From: Prostheceraeus crozeri
Lineage: Eukaryota > Platyhelminthes > Polycladida > Euryleptidae
NCBI GenBank assembly: GCA_907163375.1
Contig: CAJQUW010001420.1
Location: forward strand, 248,001 to 312,000
Direction: 5' to 3'
DNA: 64,000 nt
Shown here: positions 1 through 11,900 of the stretch, in pieces
Layout: each line of letters begins with the position of its first letter
How positions within the stretch are numbered: the stretch's first letter is position 1
The notes under the pieces: generated by a model
Told to the model about the DNA's origin: nothing
Database searches by the model: none
The model's input: the letters and a program-made list of their open reading frames with translations, nothing else
Made by a program: the position numbers and the translations under genes

Positions 1-1437
1 AAATGGGATATCAAGCTTACTTCTTTTGCAGTCGTCGGGAGAAGTCGGAAATTTCTGCCAATTGCAACTTCCATTTACAAAAAAATCATAATTCCTGTGC
101 GATTTCAAGTCCCATATCATTTTTGTAACAGTCTTTGCGAGCTTATTCTCGCCGGGAATAACGGACCTGGCTGAAATGTTCCTCTCGAGATCTGATGATT
201 CGGCAGTGGTAAGAATGTGATCCTGAAGCATAAGTGATAAACATAGACGTGGACATTCATTACATTTTCTTTTAAATTTTACATCTCTACGAAGGCAGAT
301 TCGAACTCTGTGGTAGTAACAATGTCTGAAATCATCGAAGAGGAATTAAGGATGCGGCAGGAATGAGGCAGGGATGCGGAATTAAAAACACTTTTCGACT
401 TCGAGTTTGACTTCCCATCCCTCCTCAAATTTCACCGTTGCCGAAATTCAAAGACGATGTACTATTTTCCACTGTCTTTGTAGAAATTGTTGATAACTTT
501 GAAGAATGTTGCTTGTGTGAAAGATATCCGGTTACGATTACTGACAGCAAGGGATATAAACAGTCCGTTTTTAAACGACTATTATGTTTTATCTGGTCTC
601 CGTGGCAGTGGTTAAGTACTTGGCCTAACGATCTTCTGGTGCAGAGGTCGAGACCCGAAAGTATCATTTGAAGTCGTTAGGAAGGGCATTCAGCCTAAAA
701 GACTCAGCGCTCCAAATTAAAGTCTGACTTTCTCAGCACAGTCCAAGCCGCCAGTATGGGTAATAGTGACGTTACACCATTCACACAAAGCCACACACAC
801 ACATACACACACATTATTTACACGCTGAAATGGTTCCCTAATGCACAATCTACTGCGTTTGATAATTACTAATTTTGAATGATTCAAACTGGGCAATTAT
901 AATTCCTTTTATTCTAGTTTCTGATTTTATATACAGACCAAACATTTTCCTTTTAAGGAGAATTAGTGGAGAATTTTCATCTTCAACAGTTGGATTAAGT
1001 TTGGAATGTTTTAGACACCTCAGACAGTTTCAAATGTACGTGTAGAAATAACTAGAGGCCAAAGAATTCCAATTGTGACTTTTTACTTCGCTGCAACATG
1101 AGGCTTTGTGCTAAAATACCAAAGTCGGGCATTGCTTTGCATAATCTGGCGTCAGATCATAATTGGTTTGCGTTCGGGTCTCAATTAGCCTTTATTAAGA
1201 GTATGATTTTCTGTTCTTACGAGTACATTAAAGTGTATTTGTCGATTGATTGACATTTTTCTATAATGCAATTATTCATCTATAATCTTTAAAATTTTGA
1301 GATCTTTGTCACATCCTAAACTTGCATTGATTGGAGTTGAATCCGTTTTCGGCAAAATCTGTAGGCCTATGCAGAGTAGACTATGCGTACACCCACTTTC
1401 TAGAGTGGAAATGCACTGACTAGCGTCCATAGAGTAA
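1..1437. other. no gene recognised
   Basis: AT-rich sequence with only short chance reading frames. Two overlapping opposite-strand frames of about 80 codons at 425-671 show no family motif. The only structure is a CA microsatellite at 790-813. Confidence 0.6.
790..813. repeat. CA-dinucleotide microsatellite
   Basis: About eleven CA units interrupted once by a T, flanked by unique sequence. Visible directly. Confidence 0.85.
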
Positions 1438-1760
1438 GTATACATAGATAGACTGTTGACTCAAAAAAGTGTCTGTATACAGTGAAAATTGTTATATGAA
1501 AAGATTCATTTTTTTACGGAGATTATTTTCCAATGATCCAAAAAATCATTTGAGCAGTTTATAAAAAGCTAAATTTTTGCATATTCGTATACTACCGACA
1601 TGAAGTCGCTTTATAAGTAGAAATTAATTTGAACATCAAAAGGAATGAATATTTGCTAACAAGCATCTTAATTAGGCGGAAATTAAGCTGATGGTCTAGG
1701 AAATTTCATGAATCGGATTCTAATGCAAGTCCCTCCAAGTCTTCAAGGAAAAGTTGAGAT
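1438..1760 (+). repeat. dispersed repeat, copy 1 of an inverted pair
   Basis: This segment matches the reverse complement of 52660-52990 over about 300 bp. Shared blocks include TGTATACAGTGAAAAT, AAAAGATTCA, CAAAAGGAATGAATNTTTGCTAA and GCGGAAATTAAGCTGAT. The copies differ by substitutions and small indels. No coding capacity and no clear termini are visible, so the repeat class is unknown. Confidence 0.7.
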
Positions 1761-1978
1761 CCTATGAGAGCTTCTTGGATGAGGTGTCATGTTTTTTATT
1801 CAATTTTCAGCGGCATGATTTCATGATTCACAAGGCGTCGTTTCTTGACTCTGATTAGTAATGTGAACCCATTAATATCTTTTGAAGTCAATCATGATAA
1901 GCTTCCTTGGTTGTGTTGGTTTGCCCTTTCAGTCGCAGTTTGTGACATCATCACGCTTAAGAAAATAATCTTATTATA

Positions 1979-2600
1979 CACTCATTGACAAAATTTTTGA
2001 AACATTTACTTCTTTAACTTCTTTCTTTTTGACTGGTATATATACATGTTTGTATGATACCTTGATAATTTAGTAACAATCTCCACCAAGTCGCTAGCAC
2101 AGAAAAACAACGCATGTAGCAGATTCAACTTTAATAGCGCGTGTGCCCCCACCCCCTCTAGCTCCAATACATTCAGTAATCCGAGATGGCATGGATTCAC
2201 AAAGTTTCTGAATGAAGGATGTTTCAAGGAGAAACCACTGCTCTGTCAGTCTTTCAGAGAGAATCTTCAGGGACATTGGTGGAAGTGAATAGCGGTCTCT
2301 CACTCGCCGCCCAAGCTCGTCCCAGACTTGTTCAATAGGTGACAAGTCAGGTGAGCCGTGAGCGTGCAGGCCAGTCAAGGGTTTGAATGTTCAATCTCCT
2401 AACAGTGGCAATGACAGCCGAGGAGCGATGTGGTCTTGCGTTGTCGTCTCGGAAGACGAGATCCTCCACCCTGACCACTGGGGCAACAACAGGAAGCACA
2501 ATTTCATTGAGATACCTCTCTCCAGTCAACGTGCTTTTGATGATGACTGCTGTCGTTCGTCCGCCATGCCAAATGCCACCCCAAAGCTGAGCCTATAGTA
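1979..2600 (-). pseudogene. Tc1-like transposase, 5'-truncated and frameshifted
   Basis: On the minus strand, 2600 to about 2100 encodes the C-terminal half of a Tc1-type DDE transposase. A WGGIWHGGRTT block is followed by the second catalytic aspartate in RDDNARPH, then LDWPARS, and after a frame change SPDLSPIEQVWDEL with the catalytic glutamate. The break is a 7-bp imperfect tandem duplication (GCTCACG/GCTCACC) near 2355. The N-terminal DNA-binding region and first aspartate are missing. The left edge at 1979 starts just after a TA (1977-1978) with CACTCATTGACAAAATT, which looks like a Tc1 terminal repeat. The element is dead. Confidence 0.85.
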
Positions 2601-3031
2601 AAGGTAACCATCGAATTGTTAATTTAACAAACTATATTACCTGTCCCAGTTGTCATGATATGATAGATTTGTGGAATACTATTCTATTGCTATCATGATC
2701 AGTCAAATTCGTCTACATTTCTCCAAAAGTGTAAAAATTTGCTTGTCTTTCAGGTGGAACTGGGTCTCGTGTCATGTTCATTTAATGAAATCGAAACCGT
2801 ATGCACATTGGGAATTTAATAAATGCTGAGTTGCTATTCTACCTTATATACCTACTCTGTGCAGGCGTCCTTCGAAATTATGTATCAATTAAAGTAACTC
2901 AGATATCTGGCTGATTTCACTTTAAAACTCGAAAGCAGGCTAAAAGCTGATATCTTGAAACCTAGTAATGTGTTTGGTTGATTGATATGAGTGGTACACG
3001 CGATTTCGCAAGTGGTAAAGCCTACATATAG

Positions 3032-3286
3032 ATGGATTGGCCTGATCGGGCATTTCTGCGAAAAAGTAAAAAAAAGGAAAGAAAAAGTAACTGCAACTGC
3101 GGAGACGGTCACATCGGACGTACTGAGAGGTGGCTATCCAAGAGTATCGACGAGCACTTGCCGGCTTGGGTGACGACGGTATGCACGACGAGGCCTAGAT
3201 CGACGAAAGAGCCAGCCAGCGCGGTCACCAGACACGCGGCGTCATGTCGGTCGTTCGATCGGGGAAGGCAGAAGATCGCCTACTAA
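3032..3286 (+). pseudogene. GIY-YIG endonuclease domain fragment of a retroelement
   Basis: A short open frame contains CNCGDGHIGRTERWLSKSI followed by DEHLPAWV and, further on, a RHAASC block. This follows the second half of the GIY-YIG nuclease fold found at the C-terminus of Penelope-like and some other retroelements (YIG, arginine on the helix, EH). The tyrosine of YIG is histidine here, the first GIY strand is not evident and there is no reverse transcriptase nearby. It is a remnant whose family assignment is uncertain. Confidence 0.5.
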
Positions 3287-3434
3287 TTCTTTGTGTACAG
3301 AAAGACACTGTAGCAACGCTCATTTTGCCGTGGAATTGATTGACTTCTTGATTTTGTGACTTTATAAACTGCAGTATTCATGCATCAAATGTATTCCGAC
3401 GTTTCCGTTTGATAAGAGTCGGCGAAAGGCCTTA

Positions 3435-4166
3435 TAGTCCGGCAGCCAGAACGAGTTTCTGCAGGGAACGAGGCCGAAAGTGAGACTTTCACAGAATGAT
3501 GTACAACCTATGCCTACTACGAATCGGCACGTCTGCCGAGTTCTAGTTAGTTCCTCTTCTTGTCAGACAGGATCAAAGAAAAACACATGTAAATCCAATG
3601 GGATGCAGATTGCAGTTTTTGGCTGAAATGAAATTTTGTATGTTTTCTCTGATTAAACGAAAAGTACTAAGCCCAGAGTCAGAATTTTTGGCATGGAATG
3701 TCTTCAAGTCATTTCGTATGATGTGCATGTGCTTTTATCATGCATCTAGTCAGGAATGTATGCGAGAATATGGTTGAAAGTGGATAATGTTGCTCAAAAT
3801 GCTTGTGTTTGCCGACATTAAGAGGCTCGCCAAATCTAAATGTGTCTACAGTAGTTTTATGGACAGGGGTGCATGAAAATGAAAGGAAATGACCTGAAGA
3901 TATTCCATGCAAAAAAATTATGACTCTGGTCTTCAACTTTTTGTTTAATCAGAGAAAACATACAAAATTTCATTTCAGCCAAAAACTGCAATCTGCGTCC
4001 TATTGGATTTACATGTGTTTTTCTTTGGTTCTGTCTGACAAAAAAAGGAACTCACTAGAACTCGGCAGACGTGCCGATTCGCAGTAGGCACAGGGTGTAC
4101 ATCATTCTGTGAAAGTTTCACTTTCGGCCTCGTTCCCTGCAGAAACTCGTTCTGGTTGCCGGACCA
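3435..4166. mobile_element. 732-bp foldback element flanked by TTA (Harbinger-like MITE)
   Basis: The two ends are long inverted repeats. About 3435-3715 pairs with about 3890-4166, including GTCCGGCA, CCAGAACGAGTTTCTGCAG and GGGAACGAGGCCGAAAG. The direct TTA at 3432-3434 and 4167-4169 fits a 3-bp target duplication, as made by PIF/Harbinger transposases. There is no transposase inside, so it is non-autonomous. Related copies lie at 16688-17385 and 27305-27445. The class is inferred from the duplication only. Confidence 0.75.
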
Positions 4167-4169
4167 TTA

Positions 4170-5500
4170 CGGAAAACTAGTCATGGCAGGAAGAATAATG
4201 TTATCTTTTCTATTCATTGTAAATGCTGTTGTTGAAAGTGGCACATTCGATATTTGATATTTTTGATAATCGTTGTCTGACTGCTCTTATTAAGGAGTGA
4301 AACAGACAGCGACAAACAGTGACTCAGGGAGACGGTGAACGACAGACAGAAAAGCGAATGATGTTATAAATTTTGAATGTTTCTGACCTCCGTGAGAAGT
4401 GGCGTCTGGTAAGTTGTTGTTAATGATAGTAGGTTTATTCAACTTAAATCGTCAAATTTGCGCAACACTTAGTGAATAGTCACTGCATCTAATACAGTTG
4501 ATGTCCCATGAACACAGCTCCATACTTCAGTTAGTAGCATATTGATTTTGTTCCAACTCATTGATGCTATACATAGTCCACCAAACCTCCTTTATGACGG
4601 GGCTCATTGTTGACTTACATTCCATTCATTTAATGGTTGATCTAGTATGAAAAATTATAACACTATCAACTGGATCACTAAGTCGGTCAAATTTTTGCCA
4701 TATAGTGAAACTAAAAACAACCACCGCAAATGCATACGGTGCATTAATTTACGCCATGTCAATTATACGTGAGCAATTAAATAAATTTCGTAAAAAAGTT
4801 TCCGATTCAACCCAGTTTACCACATGAATGCTATAAGAATAGCTTCTTCTTAAGAACAGTTTCAATAGGCCTATCTAAGAAAAAGGAATGGCAGATGACG
4901 AGAGGTGGTGCATTATGTGAGTTAGCAGGCACGCGGGAGCAGTTTCAAAGTTGAGGGGGAAAAAGGAAGCGCATGTCTGTTTGGTAATTGTTATCTAAAC
5001 TTTTCTATCAAGGAGTAGGCCTAATGTATCCATTATGAATCTTTATTTGCACTTTTATGAATTTACTAATGCAAAACCACGGTACATTACCCTGCTTCGA
5101 CGCTCATTAAACTAATTCAAAATTTTCTTATTCTTAGCAATATTAGATTTTATCAGTTTATTATGAAGTTGGAAAATTCAAGTATGTGCAAACACAAAGT
5201 TTACCTCATACTTAAACTCGATTTAAATTCCACATTTTCTTTGTATTCCTGAAAGTCTTGAATATTATAGAAAAATAATATTATGTTATTATACCAATCT
5301 CGATAAAAGATTTTGCATAGAAAACCAAGTAAATATCTGACAAAATTTTTATAAGTCAACGTCAAAAAGTAGATTGCCTCTCTCGAGTTTTCAAAATGAA
5401 TTGCTTCATCATCTCTTTAATGTCATGGGAGTAGAGAATGTCTTGATTGATATGAAGCAGAGCGATATGTGTAAGGCGTTATGTTGGGTCATCCGAGAGC
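4170..5500. other. no gene recognised
   Basis: AT-rich intergenic sequence with no family motif, structured RNA or long frame. Some CG-containing text near 4905-4970 (ACGCGGGAGCAG) recurs in reverse complement at about 11105-11130, so it may be a repeat scrap. Confidence 0.5.
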
Positions 5501-6699
5501 GTACCCGAGAAAAAAAACTTGTCAACTTTACCAAATATTTGATATTTACTTGGAAAATTTATAAGATTTGAATAGTTTAACAAACGTTTTGGAAATTTAA
5601 CAAATTTAAGATATGTGTAACAAATGCCTAACAAATATTTGCTACATTTTGTATGTAAGTCGACTTTAACAAATTGTTCGAAATTTAGAAAACGTTTATC
5701 AAATGCCTAGGTAATATTTGTTTGGTTATCCAAACAAATGATTTTTTTGCATTTACTAAGTTTGATGAAAGAAAAATCTTGCAATAGGCAGGATCCGCTT
5801 ATGAGTAATTGTCGTAAAAGGCGGTTTTAATTGCATGGTGATTTCAATGTGCGGTAACTTCACCCGTACAATTTTTTGAACTCATGCATATCACAAGGAT
5901 GATCATCAGCTCTCATAAACTCTGATTACAATCATCTCTCAATAAAATAGAAATGCAACGTCACAGGAAATACCCAATAATAAAGTCTGTATATCACAGT
6001 TTTGCGTCGTTGATAACTGGCTGATTTTTTTGCCATCAAATTTAATTAAATGTTTGAAAAATGGAATAATTGTCAGGAAACTGTTGATATTTTTCTTTGA
6101 TGGCACCACCAATTTCTTTCAAATCTTAAAGAGAGTGCATAATGTCATTTCCATGGATATCGACATATGAAACATGTAGGGCCTGAAATGTGCATGTCTA
6201 CTATTATTTCGAGTATTATGCCTATTTATATTTGATAAAATGGTGTGTATAAAATAAATATTCAGGTGACTTCATCACTACTCTATCTCTCTCTTTCTCA
6301 CTCACTCACTCGTTCCCCTTTTCTTCTTCTTCTACTCATTTTTCATCATCTTTCACATTCACTACATGTACACTGTAGCTACAATAACAACAACGTCAGT
6401 CAATACTGACGAACAGGTCAACAATATTAGGCCTACACATGACATATATTTTCAATATTAAGGGAGCCTAAGCAGTTCTATCGGCACACATTTTGCTTCT
6501 CAAATTGAAACATTTATTGAAGTTTCTAAGTTCCATACCGTGCCCATCAGCAAGTCGACTTTAATCAGTTTGCTCGTGTGTTCGCTAAATTACTTAGCTA
6601 GTAATTTGCAAAACTTATGATATTAAATCAGTATGCAACTGAACCAAACAATTGCATAAGCATCTCGCTCAGTCTGCGTAATCATATCTCGCTTCTATA

Positions 6700-7230
6700 A
6701 CTTTCCGTCACCATATTAAGGAAATTCGCCACGCGCACGCAGCTGAGGAAGTTCGGTCACATTGTTGGCGGCCTGGTCGTGGCCGCATTCGCGAGCCATG
6801 ACTGAAGAGCAACGGTCGATAATATTCTCTCGCTGCGAACTGTTGATACCTGTGACTCAGCGTCCCTGCTTAATAATTATTATCTGCCCATCACGTGGGA
6901 CAGAAAGCTGCGGAAGGCGTAGTAGCTTGTGCACTCCTCGCTCTCGTGGTCTATCGAACCCGTGTTTACGTTAATTGCTTAATATTACAAAAGTCAGCGC
7001 ATCAAGAGGATATTTCTACTTACACACCTTTATTTATTCATCGTCGGTTTTGTGATCGTCTACGTTTTTTCATCATCTTGCTTAGTTATCATGCACAACA
7101 TGGAGCACAATTCGAAAATGAACACTCGCATGTAGTCAGTGAGTTCTTCCAGTCAATGAAGCCATCAAGTTCCTTTGATTTTTGCATCAGAATTAAAAAT
7201 GCACCTCTTGGATCAGACTACAGAAAAAGG
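6700..7230 (+). other. CpG-rich block ending in a splice-donor-like site (candidate exon)
   Basis: This stretch is visibly richer in CpG than its surroundings (for example CGCCACGCGCACGC, CATTCGCGAGCC) and contains a CACGTG. It ends AAAAAGG|GTAAGC at 7230/7231, a good donor consensus. A pyrimidine tract and CAG acceptor (CTTCTTTTTTACAG, ending 9211) follow 1.98 kb downstream. Frames through the block (a 115-codon frame at 6895-7242 is the longest) match no family I know. It may be a promoter with a first exon of a non-coding or poorly conserved transcript. Confidence 0.25.
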
Positions 7231-7548
7231 GTAAGCTTCTAAATGTTTCTAAATTTATTTTGTCAACTTAGTTTCAGCATTTAACTGCAAGTCTAGGTAC
7301 ATGTATTTGGAAATCCCGAAAACAAAATCAAAGGAGAGATTTGGTCATGGATTTGGGTTTATTGACCATGAACACGTAGAGACATTTCTATTATTGATTA
7401 CTGATATATCTGCTCTTAATTTTACAAATACTAAAGAGCTACTAGCGTCATACTTAATTTAATTTACTGATAACAAAATATCTCAATTCCTCTTAGTTCC
7501 TCTTAGCAGACTTATCACATTTTAGGAGTCCTACCAATACTTTGAATT

Positions 7549-7674
7549 CATTTGTGTAATCGAAAACCCAAGTAAAGCGATGTGTTTCTTGATAGCTATA
7601 ATATTTATTTATATATAAATATTATAGCGATCAAGAAACACATCGTTTTACTTGGGTTTTCCATCGCACAAATG
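7549..7674. repeat. foldback sequence, arms about 55 bp
   Basis: CGAAAACCCAAGTAAAGCGA and TGTGTTTCTTGAT at the left are mirrored by ATCAAGAAACACATCG and TTACTTGGGTTTTCCATCG at the right. They meet in an AT-rich centre, ATATTTATTTATATATAAATAT. The arms are nearly perfect, giving a 126-nt hairpin if transcribed. No flanking duplication was found. Confidence 0.85.
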
Positions 7675-10600
7675 ATGTCACATGACCAAGGCTTATTCAC
7701 TTTGAATTTAATATGAGAATGTGCATGTATATCAGTTTTCACGGCGACGTTTCTCGTTGAAAAATCGATCAAAAGTTGATTGTGTCGTCAAAGGAATCAT
7801 AATCAAATTGGAATATGTTGAAATGGTAATATATTGTTTTTAAATTCGTAATTTCTGATTGCTTACATTGAAAATAGCACAAACATCTGGTTATGTTGAG
7901 ACAAAATAGTTGCATGCTAAAAACCTTAGAAACTATGAGCACGAAAGAACTTAATTAGCGCATTAAAACCATTTTAATTTAGCACTTCAATATTTAGATA
8001 TGTAGTATCCTTGTGCAATAGTATCAATATTTGGATGACAAATAATTGAAAAGAAATTTGAAACAGTCAAACATGCTATAAGTCATAAAGTTCTATTTCA
8101 GGACTGCAAACATTTTAGATGGAGAATGTTTTTATCAATGCGGACAGACTATTGAGCTATTCGATATCTGCTTAAGTTATGCAATTTAATCTATTTTCTG
8201 AAAGATGGATCCATCAAGGAAGCTTGTTTAAATAGGTCACTATTTCCATTTTATATATGCTGAATTGAAAACCTGTAACTACCGCCTATGATATTCAATT
8301 AATTTTTTCAGAATTGCCACATTTTAGAAAATGGTATCAATTTGACATTTCGAGTAGTTTAAGAAAAATGATCAAGCACACAAAAGGCATAGATGCTACA
8401 CGACGGACTGCACGTTGTAGGCTACATGCACACTGTAATAAAGATCAGTTATGCGTTGCAGTCCAACAATAGGTTTAGTTTTGCAAAATCAATAATTTTT
8501 CATGCTTTACGATAAATATAAAACAATCAAAGTACAAACTCATTGCTACTCTTTTATTCAATTTGTGTTCACTTATTACAAATTATGCTTCGCACTTTTC
8601 AATATCATCGTAGGCCTCTATAGCTATTATGGTCACATGTTAGTTGTAGGCCTACCATGAATTACCTGCAGAGATGCTATCATATAAGCGGTAGACAAGA
8701 TGACATTTTGTCAAATTGTTTAAATATCAAAATAAAATTACATCTGCGGTATTAAATATTAAAATAAAAATTCAAGCATTCCTGAATATCTTCATCGCAT
8801 GAACGGTTGACAAGCAGTCGATAATAGGCTACATCTCGGAAAGGCTCTGTTTTTATTTGCAGATTGCATTTTTTGTAAAAACAGTCACCGGTACTTGAAT
8901 ATCAAAATGAAATTATTGATGAATACTAAAAGCATTGATTAAAAAAAATTGATAAATTGTTAATAATCACAATTCAACCACTCTTGAATATCTTCATTTG
9001 CTATCAAAATTCCTAAGAATATCGCTTCCCACATTGTCAGAAATGAAATGATCCAAAAGCAATTTTCTTAATAGTCTTTGTAACACCTAAAATTACTATA
9101 AATGATTTCTCTTCTAAACTTTGAGTAGGCCTATCCATGGAATGTTAAGATTAGTTAAGTATGATAATTCTGCTCTGCACATCAGCACAAGATTTGTCTT
9201 CTTTTTTACAGGTGTTGATTGCTGAGACTGTGCAGACTCGTCTTATCTGTGCATCGATGACTCAATACCTGACCTACATTCGGCTGCTTTTCCGTCTTGT
9301 CTTGTGAGCTAATTAACCCCGAAACCTACTGGAATTATTCTTTATCCATAAATCTCTCATACTCGCAACGTCCCAGCGATCATCAGATTGGGACAACCGT
9401 GTTGTGGTCCAACCGCGAAGATGTTTTTTTCAGTGACCTCGTATCATCGCTTCAAACTTCATTTGGTAGTGACTGTTTCTCCGTTGAACTGTAAATTTTT
9501 CGTGATATCACCTCTATTCTTAAAAATGTAACTGATAACGGCGCGACGGTGTTTGACTCGAAATGACAGTGTATCAGATGACGTGAAATACGTATTCGGG
9601 CTGTGGGCATGCTTTCTGGTTGGAAGGATTTTCAAATGAAGAATCATCAAATCCGGATAGAGAAATTTCCTTTATGTTGATAAAAGTGATACTCATAAAA
9701 ATTATTTGCATCGAATCGTTCGATGTGTGCTACTATATAAACGTTATCCTATATAGTGGTAAAACTTTGTTCATTTTCCAAATACGTATGAAAAATTGTA
9801 TTTTTGAAGGATATCCATTCTTTCTGCTGTTTACTTTGGGGAGCAGGGCTCAGTTTTTGTAATCTCTATGAATGTTATCGTACAAAGTATAATTTTAGTA
9901 AGATCAGTCATTTTATTCCAGTCATGCAGTTTTATATGCCGTACGGATTTTGAACGATTTTGAGCATGAATAATTCGAGCAGAGCGTTTTACTAGCTATC
10001 CTTTTGCCGAATTATAATTGCTTTGGTTTTTTATTTGATAAATATAAAACATTTGATACAACAAGATATTTTTCATGAATTCAAATTTGCAAATGTTTCG
10101 TTATCGCCTGTGAAGTAGGATAAAATTTGCTTATTATTTACTAAACATATTATAAAAGTTAGAAATAATTTTCTAAATGTTTTGTAAAAGTTTGGAAAGT
10201 TTACAAAATATTTACTAAACATTTCGTAAAAGTTCAGAAAATTTGCCAAATATTTTGTGGAAATTTAGCTAAATATTTAGTAAAAGTTTAGGAAATGTAC
10301 TAGGTTTGATAAATATTTTTTAAATTTTTCTTAAATGTTTAGGACTTTTATGCCAAGCACGTGGTAAGTATTTGTTAAACTGACAGCGATGATATTACTC
10401 GGGTATCCACGTCTTCAGGCGACGTGATGACGAAAAGGATCGTTCAGCATCAAGTACGGATATTGGCAAGCACAATACCAACTGTAGCAATTTTTCGGCT
10501 TCGCAGAATCTGTCGACTGACAGAATCCAATTTTGCAAGGGTATCATGAAGAATAAGCAACATCGTAGCTGATGATCGACATCTGAGCTGCTTTAGCATA

Positions 10601-10740
10601 AACAAACCTTTGGCAGAGGTCGCTACATTCCTTGGTTTTACATCTTACGTTGATAAACTCTAAATCAGTTGCTTAAGCCGCTGTTAACGGAAATGATGTA
10701 ATTGGAAAGATTCCTTGGCTATTGGTCATATTTTCTTTAT

Positions 10741-10907
10741 CTTTGGAAAAAGCCAAATTCTAGTGTTGGATTGATTTTTATTCTCTAACGTTCGATTAAT
10801 TTCAGCTATTATCTATAGCTATCTTCAGGAAATAGATAATAGCTGAAATTAATCGAACGTTAGAGAATAAAAATCAATCCAACACTAGAATTTGGCTCTT
10901 TCCAAAG
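10741..10907. repeat. foldback sequence, arms about 75 bp
   Basis: The left arm, from CTTTGGAAAAAGCCAAATTC to GCTATTATCTAT, is repeated in reverse complement from ATAGATAATAGC to TTTGGCTCTTTCCAAAG with one or two differences. The loop is about 15 nt (AGCTATCTTCAGGA). The near-identity of the arms implies a recent origin, either a foldback element or a template-switch duplication. Confidence 0.9.
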
Positions 10908-11827
10908 AAAAAAAGGAAATGATGTAGCGCGAAAGAGGTCGTTGCGTCCTCCGACTTTTGTACTTATTCAGTGTAGAAATACATTGCCGAAATATTGCTT
11001 AATGAAAAGATAATAGTCTATGTAAAAACATTTTCACCTTGAATATTGGAGGGGCAAAAAAGATACTTTGCCCCATCAAAATATTTTTGGGAGGCAGCAG
11101 CCCTCCTTGCCCCCTGCTCCCGCGTTCATGTGAGTTAGTACTTTCAGTTTAAGAAAATAAGCGGTTCTACAGCCTAATTCAGTTAGATGAATTTGATTTT
11201 TGATTTCCACCGATTAGACACTAAATGACATGAGGTTATCCGCACGCAACGTTGCTTGTAAATAACCCCACGTGAAAGTGTATACCAACAGCCGAACTAT
11301 GCAGTGAGGTTATTTAGACGAGATAATTTGTCAAAATAGTATAATTATTTTTCTGAGCGGTTAAATTTTTCTATGACACACGACCACTGTTAAATATTCT
11401 ACATACTTTTTTTATCAACAACCGTTAGATTTGAGCACCTGCTTCTTAGAAGTTGATATGTATTGAATAAGTTACCCATGATTCATTCACAGTAGGGCCA
11501 TCGCATTCATATGGTACATTTGGCCCATATCAAATTCACCGGTAATTTCAGAGTTATGTATTTTGAATATAATTATCTGCTGAATCTGTCTTTTTAGGAA
11601 TTTGTAATCGCTGCTTGTTCTTGATTTAAGGATGTCATTTTCATTCTTAGCAGTTATGCAGCTTTCAATTTTAAATGAAATCAGCATGTTTGAGAAGAGT
11701 TTAAGGCATATCAGAAGGTACAGATTGATGGACTTGTATAATCTCTAGGAGTAGTCCTATTCAAAAATTTGAAACGGGTATTTGACATTGTGAGAGTTTG
11801 ATCCTGCCAATTGACACAATCGCATAA
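10908..11827. other. no gene recognised
   Basis: There is no open frame with a recognisable motif. A G-rich/C-rich patch at 11045-11125 reads like the edge of an old DNA transposon but has no partner in range. Confidence 0.5.
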
Positions 11828-11900
11828 GTGGCTCGTAGCTCGGTTGGTAGATTACAGGTCAAGTTAACCTTGGTCATAGGTTTGAATCCTACGAGCCGCA
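11828..11900 (+). repeat. tRNA-like sequence (pseudo-tRNA or SINE head)
   Basis: A 73-nt stretch has a seven-pair acceptor stem (GTGGCTC with GAGCCGC, one G-U). It also has an A-box-like TAGCTCGGTTGG and a B-box-like GGTTTGAATCC in a T-arm with four pairs. The D stem is weak. The anticodon arm (AGGT-CAAGTTA-ACCT) lacks the invariant uridine 33, and position 56 is T not C. It therefore resembles a tRNA-derived promoter region more than a working tRNA. No A-rich tail is seen just downstream. Confidence 0.45.

Larger units (their letters stand above)
5502..10405. mobile_element. candidate 4.9-kb element with inverted ends
   Basis: TACCCGAG at 5502-5509 is mirrored by CTCGGGTA at 10398-10405. 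Just inside, both ends carry degenerate arrays rich in AAATATTT, AACATTT and TTTGTTAAA motifs: about 5530-5740 in one orientation and about 10125-10390 in the other. The boxes GTCA and TTTACCAAAT(A)TTTG align between the arms. I see no convincing target duplication and no transposase, so this could be a non-autonomous DNA element or two separate solo ends. It encloses the CpG-rich block at 6700-7230 and a foldback at 7549-7674. Confidence 0.4.

Noticed and set aside
3709-3936. 75-codon minus-strand frame inside the 732-bp foldback
   Set aside because: It lies across the arms and spacer of a non-coding element and matches no transposase.
11828-11900. Functional tRNA gene
   Set aside because: No U33, T-loop C56 changed, and D and anticodon stems poor.
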